From assembly GCA_022315425.1 (NCBI GenBank), contig JAIUPT010000051.1, positions 59,909 to 123,908 of the forward strand: a stretch of 64,000 nucleotides of DNA, given 5' to 3'. Below the pieces are notes generated by a model that ran no database searches, was not told the DNA's origin, and saw nothing but the letters and a program-made list of their open reading frames with translations. The stretch comes from Pseudevernia furfuracea (taxonomy: Eukaryota; Ascomycota; Lecanoromycetes; Lecanorales; Parmeliaceae). The translations under genes and the position numbers were made by a program. Of the stretch, positions 47,965-61,629 are shown in pieces. Each line of letters opens with the position of its first letter. Positions within the stretch are counted from its first letter, which is position 1.

Positions 47965-50900
47965 CTAATGTAGATGGTCCGAGGTTGCAATGAGGCTGTC
48001 CCAAGACATGATGCCATCATGGGGTCCACATGCACATGCAGTCAAGCCAAGTGCTGCAGGCTCAAAGGCCCAGGTGATCTGGCCAGGAAGGTTAGCCTGG
48101 TAGTTTGCAGGAGGCGCCACAGGGTAGCTGCAGCTGCCGCCTCCTGATCCACCACCTGTCATGCTCAGCAGCTTCCAACCCAACAGGCCCCTGAATGCAG
48201 AAACAGCCCCTAGATTAGGCAGCATGCCAGTACGAAAGGCAGGAGTCTGACTGAAAGGTGCTCATCATGCAAAGCCATCTATAGTGATGTGTCTCAAGCA
48301 CTGCGTGCCTGTGCTGCTGTCATGCTAGTCACAGCAGCGAGGTTGATATGTTGAATGCAATGGAACCATACAGAATGTCTTGCTGCATGCAGACATGACC
48401 CAGAAATGGCATTCAGGAATTTTGCCACATCGCATTTGACAATGGGGGCAAGAGAAGGGCAATGCTTGTGTGCAGGCAGACAAGGACTGACCCAACAGTG
48501 CAAGCCATGATGAGGCGCTGCTGCATGGAGCCAGCCTCCTTGACACGCTTCTCCAGGGCATGCCGAGCTGCTTCAGAGTGGTCAAACTGCCTCCTCAGCT
48601 GCTCCAGCTCCCCTTCCTCCTCTGCCTCACTGCACAATACATAAGACATGCTGTGTGTGAGCCACTTCCACAGACTTATAATGTGTTTTCTCTGCACACT
48701 GGATATCTTGCTGAGCAGCAGAGCCAACTGATGGCTCTCCACTCCATTCCCATCCCATCCTATACAACCCCATCTCATCCCACCCCACCCGGTCCTATTC
48801 ATCCCATCACATCACCTCACACTTTACATTTCACAGTTCGTGTCCAGTACAAAACACCTTTTGCCCGATGACCATGTACTTTGGCACAAGGTTTGGCAAG
48901 TGCATACAGAGCAGGCTGCATGATGTTCACCTTGCAGGCTGGACGACAGGTGCAGGCTCATCAGATGGGGTGAAGAGGGTGTTGCCATTGCCTGCCAGCA
49001 AGGCGTCCACATGGCCCAGCAGGACCTCCACCTGACCATTGCTGCGGCCAGCCTGTTGTTGACTGCCACCTGGCGCCCTGCCACCTCATCAAGCACCACC
49101 TGCACATGGGCACAGCATGTAGCTGCATAGCCGCCCTCAAATTGAGGACAGTGTAAAAAAGGGACACAATGGATGAAGTTGGCAGGGCTGCCTAAATTCA
49201 GGGGATATGCAATAAGATGGACACACAGCAGCCTGTGCAATGCATGTGACAATGCACATGCATGGGAGTGTATGATGGGCATATCGACCAGCTGGCAGCA
49301 TGCAAAAGAAGACGCTGTGGCCTGCTTTGCACTTCAGTGTCTGTCAGACGGTACATGCTCAGCTGCAGTCAGGTCAATCGTGGCAGAAGCACAAGCAGCA
49401 GCAGTGAACCATGCATAGACACCACGAAAGTCAAACGACAGAAACACGCCACCGTCTGTCTACCACCGTGGGCCGCAAGCTCAACATGCGCATAAGGGTC
49501 TGTGTGACAAACTGCTGTGTTGGGTCACAATTGCTGCGCACCTGCAGAGACTCTGGGCAGTTCCTCAAAAACTCCTCCAGTGGAGTCTGCTCCTCCTCCA
49601 GGCTGTCCCCATGAGTGAAGACCAGAATGCAGTGGCGCAGCAGCTGCCCACCATAGGCACTGCGCAGGTAGTTGAGGCAGGCGACTTCTTCTGCTGTGAA
49701 GCGTGCACTGGTGGTGAGAACCAGCAGGATTGCATGGATGCCATGCTGTGACATGACCATAGCCCTTGTCAGCTCATTGCACACCTCAATCTGACTGGCA
49801 GCCGTGTCAACAGCCCTGCAAGCTCACAACCTTGTGAAATTGGGATGTGGGCCAAATGTACTGAGGCAGGTAGGCTGCTGCAATAAAATGTGCCAGGCTA
49901 GGGTGTTTGGTGCAATGTTCCTTTTTGCTGTTGTCCGGCTGACTGGTGCGCATCAAGAAATTGAAGCACAGAGCGTCCCAACTGGGCATGCCCACCTGGG
50001 CATGATAACATGTTGCTTGGCATGGCAGTGAAGTAGAGCAACTCCTGAAAACAAGCTGCAACTATGACAGCTTGGTTTCAGGAGTTGCTCTGCTTTACTG
50101 CCATGCCAAGCACTTTCACAACATGATCAGGAAGCAACATCCAGTCCTGTCAACAAAAGAAACTTGGTGTCCAAATCTGGTATAGCCTGGAGTGTCAATG
50201 ACAGTGATGAGGCGGTCATTGAAGACGGTGCTTTCAGCCTGGCTGTGGGTAGTCACAGACCTTGCGCTGCACTTGGCCTGGAAAGCACGGCGCCCTGCAA
50301 AGCCACAAAGATGACATTGACAATGGAAACAGAAAGTGACATTGACAGTGGAAAACAGGTTGACCCAGGGAGGCTTGTGCACAAGCCACTGAAGCTTCAG
50401 TGTTACTTTGTGAGCACAAATGGTGAGTGAGTAGCAGATACACAGAGCAAAATGTGGGTTGCGCCCATATTGAATGATGGAGCGCATGGGAGCAACGTAC
50501 CCAGGATAGTGTTGCCTGTCGCAGACTTGCCATTGCCAGTCCTTGCCCAGCTAGCAGCAGAGTCAAGGGTTGCTTGTTGGTGTCAGCATCCCCTACGTCC
50601 ATAGGAGCCTCATTCACCATAGCACTGACGCCATCAGTTGCTGGCTCAGAAGGCTCTACATCCATGCCCATGTCATCATCTGTGTCTCCAGCATCTGCTG
50701 AGTATGCTGAAGCCTGACTCTGCGAAGGATTGGTGTCTTGAAACTCCAGAGCAGCATACACAAGCCTGTTGGATGCTGTGGTGTCTGGGTGCAAGCAGAG
50801 GCGAACCATGGGGCTGCTTCCATGAGAGCTGAAATCTGCCTGGGACTGGTGTGAAACAGGGCTGCTGAGTGACGCCCGGGTGATGTGCTCAAAAGCACTG

Positions 50901-51632
50901 CTGTCAATGTCGTAGTTGGAGCGCTCAGACATGCTGCTGCTGTTTCTTGAGAGGGCTGGGGTTGGCTGGGCATCCTTCACACTATGGCTCAGACTGGCCA
51001 GTGAGTCTGTGCTTGCCGTTGGGAAATGGGCTCTGCCCAGCAAAGGGGCTCAGTTCATGCTTTGGTGCTGGACTGTTGCTGTTGCCAGCCATAAGCATGA
51101 GGGACTGAGCATCTTCTGTACCAGACAGGGTGACAGACAAAACATGAGACAGAGAGGCTGGGCGGTGTTGGCCAGCACCTCTGTCAGACTTCAAGCTCCC
51201 AGCTGAAGCATGAAGTCCAGAAGCATGAGTTGTATAGGAGCCAGAGTTTGACAAGCTCAGGAGATCTTGGTCAAACAAGGTGTCAGCTGGAGGGTGTGCC
51301 ACTGGCTCAGGACTGGAGGGACGAGAGATGCCAGAGCTCAGGAACTTCCCAGTCCTCCTCAGGTCCTACAACATGAGCTTTGCTCAGGAGCTGCAGATGC
51401 CGCACAACGCAGGCACTATATGGAGGGTGCCGAAGCCAACAAGGCACAGCCAGGAAAGGACCAAAAGCATGACGAGAATTTCTCCCAGCATATGCATTGT
51501 GGCCAAGGAAAACGACCAAGATGACAGCGCCATCTTGGTCGGCACGAACGCTGATGCACCCAGGTATTTTTTGCGGGCCGTGACACGGAGCGAAAACTAC
51601 ACGACACTGATGTACCTGAGTGAATCCGACAT
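47965..51632 (-). CDS. AIG1/GIMAP-type GTPase (right arm)
   Basis: Mirror copy of the gene at 33799-37452. The segment RSVTTHSQAESTVFNDR through VIDTP is one open frame here, whereas the left arm loses a base in it. The join after VVQPA into the coiled coil is also in phase here. This copy is instead broken near the start (extra T at about 51,624), near 51,015 (extra A), twice around the GKTGNGKS motif at about 50,540-50,555, and at the donor after DTPG (extra C at about 50,187). No single arm encodes the full protein. Confidence 0.8.
50009..50125. repeat. Hairpin inverted repeat in AIG1 intron (right arm)
   Basis: Mirror of 35297-35412. Confidence 0.85.
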
Positions 51633-52005
51633 GTTGACGATGGCTGCTCCTTGACGGAATTCGGCCCTGCAAGACGGGATGACAAACAGTCAGACTCTCA
51701 AGCAATCATTAATATGCACCAAACAAACAGCAGATATCCCAGCCAAGCAGCAAGAAACCAAAAGCAACACACAGTCGAGGTGCGGTTTGCATGCCTGGTC
51801 GCTCCCCGGCACAAATAAAGAGCTTGACCACCGAGTCTGCGATGCTCAGTCCTGTAATGCTATGGGTTCTCCGCTGCTTGCGTCAGCGAGCACAAGCGCA
51901 TTCGGCAAACCGCGCTTAAAACCCCACAACTCAGTGCCACATGTGACCGCGAATGTGCCATCCCCGGGACCAGATGAGCTTCAGCAAAATTTGCAAAAGC
52001 TTTTG
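51633..52005. other. Upstream region of the AIG1-type gene (right arm)
   Basis: Mirror of 33426-33798; promoter and 5' untranslated region expected, no gene recognised. Confidence 0.4.
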
Positions 52006-52572
52006 CACATATGCAGGTACGCAGCGATATTACAAACTCCTCGCACACAATTAGTAACTTAGTATGTTTCGCACTGTACCGCACGACCCTCAGCCAGTGC
52101 GTCATCGCAGAGTAGGTATCGCAGGGTACCGCACCTGAATAACCTGTGATACGATAGCGATAATAACGTGTGAGGGAAGAAGGGGGCACGGCGTGATACG
52201 TAGCTATAAGCGGCATTCCGCCCTAAAACGTGGGTGGCAAGTATTCGGGGCAGCACAGCTCGAAACACTCAGCTTTGTGACTATTGCTGCGCTTGTGCGC
52301 GTTCATTAGGGGCCGCAAGCTGCACGGAGCTTCCACAAACTGTCAAGCGTGTATTATCTCTTTGGGCAGCGCTGCGATCGATCGTACGCGTCGCTTGTCA
52401 ACTCAATTTACATGCTTAAGTAGGATGCAATGCCGTACTCAGCAGACTGCACCACAGGAGAGCCGCGCGTGATGCCTCTGCCACTACAGCATCAACTGGG
52501 CATTCAGCAGCAATTTGGGCATTAAGTTGGCGACCTAAGGTGTCGCTCGGTCTTGATCAGTCATAGTCAATC

Positions 52573-55500
52573 ATGCAAAGCCTAACTCCCGTCGATAGCA
52601 ATGCCGGGAAAAAAGCCCCGTAAGCCTAGCACTGTGTGGGGGGCTTATTGGAGCCTCATGCACACAGTGTAGCTCTACTGGACAAAGGTAGGAGTGCTGT
52701 GCAGCTTCAACCTTTTTGAACATGCACAGGTAGAGATGCCTTGTGCAAGTTTGTATCACAAGATAAACTGATGAGTTGTTGCAGACCTTGTGCTGTATGC
52801 CGAGAAGCAAGGCATAACCAAGCCAGGTAGGGCTTGGATGCATTGCACAGCACAGGTATCATAGTTGCTGTTGTGACTATCCTCGGTGTTGCAGCTGCAA
52901 AGCAATGGCTTCATCAGCTGAGGGCCACCAAGTCAGACAAAGTCTCCAAGTGCTTCAGAACAGTAGTCAGCAGACAGATCAACCCGCTGTTTGTGGTTAT
53001 TCAAGTTGCTGCTCTGCAGCACAAGGTATGTCAAGAACATGCTCAGTCAGTACGGTCAAGCAACTGCCAGAATATACAGAATAGCTCAGCTTTAACCGCG
53101 AGTTTGCCATGTCTGCAGGGAGTTCAGTGGACCTATGCACAGCTGGCTCTGGACTTGCTGGAACTGCATGATACAGAGACTGTGAAAGAGGAATTGAAGC
53201 CATGTGCAGCCAAGAATGACAACTATGGTGACTCAGATCAGCAAGCTGCACAGATCCTCGATGTCCTGTATACTGATTGCACAGAAGTGTTTGCTGTGTG
53301 GTTGAAAGAGCTTCATGACAAGCTTCCTGCATCATCATTCCTGGTCTCTGCTGGCAGATCAGCATCAGCGACGAACAGCACTAATTACCTTGCTGATGCT
53401 TTGAAGACAAAGGAACAGCGCAACGTACAAGCACAGCGCCTGATGGTAGCTCTGGGCCGCAACTTACATGATTGCAACAAGCTGCTGCCACCGCATGAAT
53501 GGTTGTCAGTTGTTGCCCAAGGCAGCCTCGCAGGCAGCAATCTTGTACGAGGAGATGCTGTCAAAGTTGCCACTAATCGCTTGGTCCAAGACATGTTGGC
53601 AACACAGTCAAGCAGCAGCTTCATGCAAGAAATGCTAGCAGACAGCAGCCAGACATTTCCAGCACAGGCAGCTTATTTGAACAACCTTCCTCAGCAGCTG
53701 CGCACAGATGCTGCCATCCCCACCACAGTGCTGGCGCTTGGCAGCCATAGCAATGAAGCGAGACATTTGGATTCTAGATGCACTATTGTGGAGACTCAGC
53801 TGCTACAGCTGTCATGACGGGTCAGTGTGTGTCTATGGAAATTCAGCAGGCACACACAGCCAGCTATCCAAGCATTGGACAGAGCCAGGATATCATTTCA
53901 GGCTAGGCCAATTGCCCCTTCCTCAGTTCCTTGCTGAACATGGTTACACCTCCATGTTCCTCCTCATGGAGTCCTCAGGACAGATTGTAAGCAGCTCCAT
54001 GATGAGCGGCACTCAGCTGGCCAGTGCACAATCACGCACCTTAGCTGTTAAATCACTTGGCTATGATTTGGCAGCAATGGATGTCAATTCCAAAGGTCAG
54101 TTGATTTGCTATTTCTGGCTGCACATGCTCAGACATGTCATGCACAAATGGCACAACAGATGAAAGTTAGGCCTTGTGCACTGCTTCGCGACACTTCTGC
54201 TCTGTCAAATGATGTCTGTCTCACTGTAAGGAGGAGGCTAGGCATGTACAAATGCACTGAGTACTGAGTCAGTCTCATGCATGTGTTTGCAGGCCCTGAT
54301 GGAAGGCCTATGTCAGCACAGGCTACAAAGAAATTAAAAGGTGACAGATTTTTTTGTTTGATATCTTCTGGTTCCCTGTCAAACTTTGGCATCCAATACC
54401 AGCAATAGCATAGAAATTGCTTGAATTGCAGAATGCTTGTGCAGGCGGTGCAGCTGCCTGTCTAGACGTGTTAAACCTTACTTTAGGAGGTGGTGCAAGT
54501 CAAGTCAACTTTGACTATGATCACTTGAAGCCTGGGCCTGAAAGCAGAGCAGCCTCTCTTGACAACATACAACAACATCTGCAGCAGTGTCCAGCTCCAA
54601 AGCTGACTAAGCTTCAGGCAGCTACACTTGCGTATCTGTGGCGCAAGGGTGTGTACCATGATAATGCCAGAAGCAACATCTACAGGCTGTTGTCTAGTAC
54701 CTTGCCAACTGGCTGTCAGGCAGACACCGCAAGTGGAAAGCTTGCTGGCATCTGTTCCCAACTGGAGGCCTGGTCATCCCTGCCTTCGGAAGTCAAAGAA
54801 TGCTTTGAGCCAGTGCATGTTGGTGAGCCATGACATTTATTTGTTGGTCTGCATGTTGGTCAGGCAACTGTCATAGTTTGCTCAGGGTAAAATCAGAGTG
54901 TCCAAGCCAAGCCTGAGCATGTTTGCAATGTTGAGTCCTTCACAGCTGCACTGTTGGCTGAGCTTGCCAGAACACATTGCACTTGCACTGCTTGGTCTCA
55001 CTAGCATTGTCAGCAATGCAGAGGCTGTGAAGCTACCAACACATACGTATATTCAGAAGTGCTTCTGAGCAATGATTCTTTTTCCACGTTGACATGCAAA
55101 ACCGTTGAGATGCAGGTAAAAGCATTGCCGATGACACCATTGCCTGCGTCGCCCCTAATGCAGCAGCAAAGGTGATCCTGAATCCCAAGACGCTGAAGCC
55201 TGGCCGCACCAGCATTGGGGTTGCACTTGAAGACATGAATGAGGAAGCTCGGTACCCTTTGAGCATGGAGCAGGCTGCAACCCTTGCATGGCTGTACAAT
55301 GTTGGTCATTTTGCCTCTGACTGCCTGCAAGCAGTCAAAGCGCATTTGCAACTGGCACTCCAGACTGAGAATGGCGCCTCACCTGAAGAACTACTTGCAG
55401 CAGTCAGAAGTCGCTATTGGATACCTGGAAGGCCTTTGAAAGCAGACTCTCGAGTACAGAACTGCTTCCGCTCAAGTAAGATAGCTGCAGGGTTTAGTAG

Positions 55501-58055
55501 TCAATTTGATACATCTATCTCAAACGTCTGACTTGTTTCACAGTCCTGGGCATGCTTTATGTTGCCATCACACTGCGTATCGCAAAGACACATATGCAAT
55601 AGCGTGGCATGCATTGTTCGGTGATTGACATTCTGCCAACTGTCCATTTTGTGCACCCTTGAGTCAAATCTGATGCCTGTCAATACAACGCATATACAAG
55701 CCTGTACATGAGACAGGTTTTGGCAACAGCTTCTATGGTTGCATTCTCCCTGCTTGTGTGAAGCCCACAGAGTCTTATGACAAGGATGAGTATGCCTATC
55801 TGTTGCTGCTAGCCTTGGGCAGGCCTTCGCGCAGACACGCACATCACTCCCTGCAATGCCATGCATTGTTTCCTATCACTAGACATATAGCTGGACCTGC
55901 TGGCAAAAGTAAATCCTGAAATGACGTGTGATGCAGGTGCGGCATGTGTGCCACGTGGAACTGAGCCAGCGAGAATTAGACGTGCCAGACCTAGATCCAC
56001 AGCTGGACCTGCTGGCAACAGTGACTCAGACAACCACAACTATGAAGGTGAGCTAACGACCTGTGTCACACATGGCAACACTGGCATTGAGTAATGTACG
56101 TGATCAATTACTAAGACTGACGTTGTGAAATGAAGTGTTCTGCTTGATCATAAGCAGGCATGTTTTCAAGGAGCTGCCTGCTTGTACAGTGGTGCCTGTC
56201 CACCTGATACGCTGCATGTTGTACAATGTGTATAGCATCTGTTGCCTTCAGTTCATCCATGCTAGTGAATATTCTGCAGGAGGAGCACGCATGCCTCGTG
56301 GCAGCAGTCACATGCCTGCCAGGCCTGAAAGCATGGCTGCATCTGCGCACAACATTGACTCAACCAACGTCAATCCTTCAGGTGATCTGAGACCTTTATA
56401 GTCACTTTTTTGGTCAAGTGACTAGAGTGTTGGTGCGAGGGCTCTGTGCTACCTGCCATCTTGCAAATGATACCAATGACTACATCCATTCAGTGTCTGA
56501 GTTTCAAGTGCATTATATCTCTTTGCCATGATGCCGTTTGCCATGCAGTTTTTGTATTGACATGCACAAAAATGCCTGTGGTCCACAGAAAGCTCTACCT
56601 GTGTTGCACTTGTCCCGCTCTTATTACTAATAAAGCCAGACTTTGCCTTGTGTCACAGGGGCAGGACCAGGGCCTGATGATCTAGATGGGCCTCCTGCTT
56701 GGCCACCAGCTCGTGATCCGAGGCGTGTCAATCCCTCCTTGCAGTCTCCTGATGCACAGCTGCAGCCGCGTTCACGTCTGCGAAGAGAACAGCAGCAACC
56801 TGGCATGGATGACGCAGAAGACGATGAGTCACGCCTTAGCTGGGAAGCTTTTCAGTCAATGTGCAAGCTGGCCAGCAAGCTCAACACACATTCAACCAAG
56901 GGTGCTGAGGAATTCAATCGTTATGCTGAGCAAGTGGTGGTTGGGCTGGGTCTTAATTTTTTGAGTGCTTTGAGGACGAGCATAGACTTGCTGGGCAGCT
57001 AGCATTCCGAGGCAGGGCACGCGTAGTGATGAGGGTACTGCTCTTGCTCTTGCTTGAGGACTGCTGAACTTTTACACGTGCATTGTGTAGCTCCATGCAG
57101 TGTGAACAAATCTTGTTGCAATCTTCACCTCCCATAAAGTTGCTCGCTGCAGATTCTTCTAGTCGACAAGGTTGAACTGCATTGCATGCAACTGCACACC
57201 CAATCCTGTACCATACGACTTGCACTGAGCAATGACTGTACATGCTTTTGAGCTTGCTCCAGATAGCTTGCTGTAATTTGCAACGCTCTTGTCTTTGTTG
57301 TATGGCACACCTTCTGACTGCATTTTGCTGAGCTTGCACTCTCAAGATCAGGATGAACATTGTACTCTGACGTGCAGACTATCCAAGCCTCAAGGAGCTG
57401 TACATGGAGTGGACAGATGGTATTTTGCTCAACCAAACCACTGGGCTGCGGCAGTGGCCCTTGAAGGTGCTGGAGCACCGGAAGAAGGCTGAGGCAAAGC
57501 AGCACAAAGTGCCATGGCGTATGGGCGGCTCCAAAGTGAGAGGGGAGGTCAATGAGCGCTTGACCATCATCTATGCCATCCTGCGGCAAATCTATGAAAC
57601 TCACAGCTCAGAAGGTATATGGTGTGGCAAAGCACAGTTCACATCCACAAATCAATCAGTACATTCAGCATTAATCATCAACATTGGACTCAGGACAGAC
57701 ACTACTTGTCGAGCACACTGTGCCATGCATGTCAAGGATTATCATGGAAGCACACCATGTCATCCTTGTTTTGTCAAGTGTGCATCTTGCAGACGGTCAG
57801 AGATTAATATAGTGTGCCTCTGCAGGATCCTATCTAGTAGCTGACCCAGTTGTGGAAGCAGCCATAAAGGTGGTGGAAACAAAGCGCAGCCAAAACGGCA
57901 CCACCCTGACCCTGAAGAAGCTGACAAAGTTTCTGTCTAATGAAAAAGAGGCAATCTGCAACTCAGAGTTTGAGTTGATGCACTTTGGGTGGCCACTGCC
58001 TGCCAACATGCTGAAGGGCAACCCAAAGCGCAAGCGCACAAACCTTGATGACTGA
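52573..58055 (+). CDS. Transposon-encoded protein with GCR1-like C-terminus (right arm)
   Basis: Mirror copy of the gene at 27370-32858. A six-A run at about 52,613 (five in the left arm) shifts the first exon here. An extra C near 53,720 breaks the large exon where the left arm is open through IPPQCWRLAALAMKRDIWIL. Further exons (54433-54830, 55171-55490, 55937-56047, 56280-56381, 56660-56949, 57380-57615 and 57826-58055, approximate) agree with the left arm. Confidence 0.6.
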
Positions 58056-58371
58056 TTTTAAACACTGAAAGCACAACGAACTTGTCAGTGTGTGCCAGAT
58101 GCTGTGTGAGAGCTGTGCCTTGCTGAAGATGCTGCAGTGCTGCATGTGGCCATCTGCTGGATGCTGTGATTTGCATGCTGTGTGAGTTGCCCTGCAATGC
58201 AGTGGGCCTGGGTGTTGTGACCAGTCTTGAACAGCAGTGTGATGCTGTCATGAACAGTTCTCTCTATGTTTTAACAATGCTATACAATGTTGATGATGCT
58301 GTACTGCTGCATGCTGTGCCGTGCATGCTGTGCTTTGTCAGTCATCCTGCAATACGGTGGGCCTGGATTTT

Positions 58372-60397
58372 GTCTCAGCAATGCTACACATTGCTGATGA
58401 TGCTGCAGTGCTGCTTGTGTCCATGTTCAGCATGCTGTGACTTGGATGCTATGCTTTGACGGTCACACTGCACTGCAGTGGGCCTGGATGCTGTTGAACA
58501 GCAGTGTGATGCTGTAGTGGTCAATGTCTGTATGTCCCAGCAATGCTACACATTGCTGATGATGCTGCAGTGCTGCTTGTGTCCATGTTCAGCATGCTGT
58601 GACTTGCATGCTATGCTTTGTCGGTCACACTGCACTGCAGTGGGGCTGGATGCTGTTGAACAGCAGTGTGATGCTGTAGTGGATCAATGTCTGTATGTCC
58701 CAGCAATGCTACACATTGCTGATGATGCTGCAGTGCTGCTTGTGTCCATGTTCAGCATGCTGTGACTTGGATGCTATGCTTTGACGGTCACACTGCACTG
58801 CAGTGGGCCTGGATGCTGTTGAACAGCAGTGTGATGCTGTAGTGGTCAATGTCTGTATGTCCCAGCAATGCTACACATTGCTGATGATGCTGCAGTGCTG
58901 CTTGTGTCCATGTTCAGCATGCTGTGACTTGCATGCTATGCTTTGTCGGTCACACTGCACTGCAGTGGGGCTGGATGCTGTTGAACAGCAGTGTGATGCT
59001 GTAGTGGATCAATGTCTGTATGTCCCAGCAATGCTACACATTGCTGATGATGCTGCAGTGCTGCTTGTGTCCATGTTCAGCATGCTGTGACTTGGATGCT
59101 ATGCTTTGACGGTCACACTGCACTGCAGTGGGCCTGGATGCTGTTGAACAGCAGTGTGATGCTGTAGTGGATCAACGTCTGTATGTCCCAGCAATGCTAC
59201 ACATTGCTGATGATGCTGCAGTGCTGCTTGTGTCCATGTTCAGCATGTTGTGACTTGCATGCTATGCTTTGTCGGTCACACTGCACTGCAGTGGGCCTGG
59301 ATGCTGTTGAACAGCAGTGTGATGCTGTAGTGGATCAACGTCTGTATGTCCCAGCAATGCTACACATTGCTGATGATGCTGCAGTGCTGCTTGTGTCCAT
59401 GTTCAGCATGTTGTGACTTGCATGCTATGCTTTGTCGGTCACACTGCACTGCAGTGGGGCTGGATGCTGTTGAACAGCAGTGTGATGCTGTAGTGGATCA
59501 ATGTCTGTATGTCCCAGCAATGCTACACATTGCTGATGATGCTGCAGTGCTGCTTGTGTCCATGTTCAGCATGCTGTGACTTGGATGCTATGCTTTGACG
59601 GTCACACTGCACTGCAGTGGGCCTGGATGCTGTTGAACAGCAGTGTGATGCTGTAGTGGATCAATGTCTGTATGTCCCAGCAATGCTACACATTGCTGAT
59701 GATGCTGCAGTGCTGCTTGTGTCCATGTTCAGCATGCTGTGACTTGGATGCTATGCTTTGTCGGTCATACTGCACTGCAGTGGGCCTGGATGCTGTTGAA
59801 CAGCAGTGTGATGCTGTAGTGGATCAATGTCTGTATGTCCCAGCAATGCTACACATTGCTGATGATGCTGCAGTGCTGCTTGTGTCCATGTTCAGCATGC
59901 TGTGACTTGGATGCTATGCTTTGACGGTCACACTGCACTGCAGTGGGCCTGGATGCTGTTGAACAGCAGTGTGATGCTGTAGTGGATCAATGTCTGTATG
60001 TCCCAGCAATGCTACACATTGCTGATGATGCTGCAGTGCTGCTTGTGTCCATGTTCAGCATGCTGTGACTTGGATGCTATGCTTTGACTGTCACACTGCA
60101 CTGCAGTGGGCCTGGATGCTGTTGAACAGCAGTGTGATGCTGTAGTGGATCAATGTCTGTATGTCCCAGCAATGCTACACATTGCTGATGATGCTGCAGT
60201 GCTGCTTGTGTCCATGTTCAGCATGCTGTGACTTGCATGCTATGCTTTGTCGGTCACACTGCACTGCAGTGGGCCTGGATGCTGTTGAACAGCAGTGTGA
60301 TGCTGTAGTGGATCAATGCTACACAATGCTGATGATGCTGCAATGCTGCTTGTGTCCATGTTCAGCATGCTGTGACCTGCATGATATGCTCTGGTGA
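58372..60397. repeat. 163-bp satellite array (right arm)
   Basis: Mirror of 25028-27053, with the same unit order and the same variants. Confidence 0.97.
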
Positions 60398-61629
60398 CAC
60401 TCTGGTGACTGCAGCTTTCCTACGCTTGTTTTCTGTCTGTGACTGACTGCTGCTTTGTTTGTGGTGCTCAGCTGCTGTCGTTGGTCAATAGCTGTCGTCA
60501 AAACGTCACAGCACGCAGGTCAGCGTATGGTCTGTGACTATTTTCCAGATTTGCTGTGTTGTCTATATTTTGGATTGAAGCTAGACCAGCCGTGTTGTTG
60601 CTAAGGAGGCGCTACTGACACAGCAAGGAGACAGCCAAACTTTGCAAGAGTAGTAGCGTGCGCTCTCGTGTGTTTTTTAACAGGTGCTGGCTGTGTGGCA
60701 ACGGGCCGCAGGTTTGCACCCCTGCAGTTTGAGCCATGATCACATAGACGCACCGTCCGCTTCTCGGCTTTCAGCGCAAAACATCACCTCATCTGCCTTT
60801 CTGAACACTATCTGATGCAGCCGTCGACGTTTTGGTGGACAGAACATTGAGCAAAGGCGCCAACGCTGAGGCTCTCTCTGCGGCATGTCAGACTTGACCA
60901 GATCACAAAGCTCAAATCGCGGCCGGGAATCTTCTGCTCACGCTTGACAGTCGCTCGCAAGCCCGTCAGCATCGGCTGCTCTGCTCTGCTCCCTCTCGGT
61001 CCCTCTCGGCTTCTGCCGCGACCGCTTGCTTGGCTCGGAAGCTACTGGGGCGGTCGCCCCGGGGCGGTCGGCGGGCGCCGGGCCTCCAACCGCCTCTGGT
61101 CGCACGTGCGCTCGGCACGTAGTCCACCACGTCTTCACGCGTGGCTGGGCCCCCCATAACGCATATCACAATATCGCACAGCGTTCTCCCAGCCAGATGA
61201 TGGGCGATGTAGACGTCTGAAAGTGACGTGAGCAACAGCCCATCTGATTCTGGAGCGGTAGGCAAGCCGCCTGATCCTTGCTGGCACGATTTTGACAAAG
61301 TATGTTAGCCTAATGCTCTTAAACATATAACAGCTGTACATGTTTGAAGTCACAGCTATTCCAGACGATTTAATTACTTTTTCTGGGTCTCACCTGGAAA
61401 GTTGCTCACTTGCTGCGTACAGCTCAAATAAGCACTTTAAAATTTTCTGATCAAAAACGCCTCAACGGATCAATAACGTAGGGATATCGCAGTATCGCAC
61501 AATTAGTAATCATTTTCGCACGAGGGCAAATAATATCGCTGCGTACCCTGCACATATGAAGCCACTGCAGGCCAGCACTTACCAAACGCCTTGTGGAAAC
61601 GTGCAATCTCATGTGCATGATAGTGACAG

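Larger units (their letters stand above)
52014..61550. mobile_element. 9.5-kb transposon, mirror copy (right arm)
   Basis: The ends are 52014 (CAGG-TACGCAGCG, one G short of the left-arm end) and 61550 (GCGTACCCTG). The flanking 8-bp repeats CACATATG lie at 52006-52013 and 61551-61558. Content and order match the left-arm element. Confidence 0.85.
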
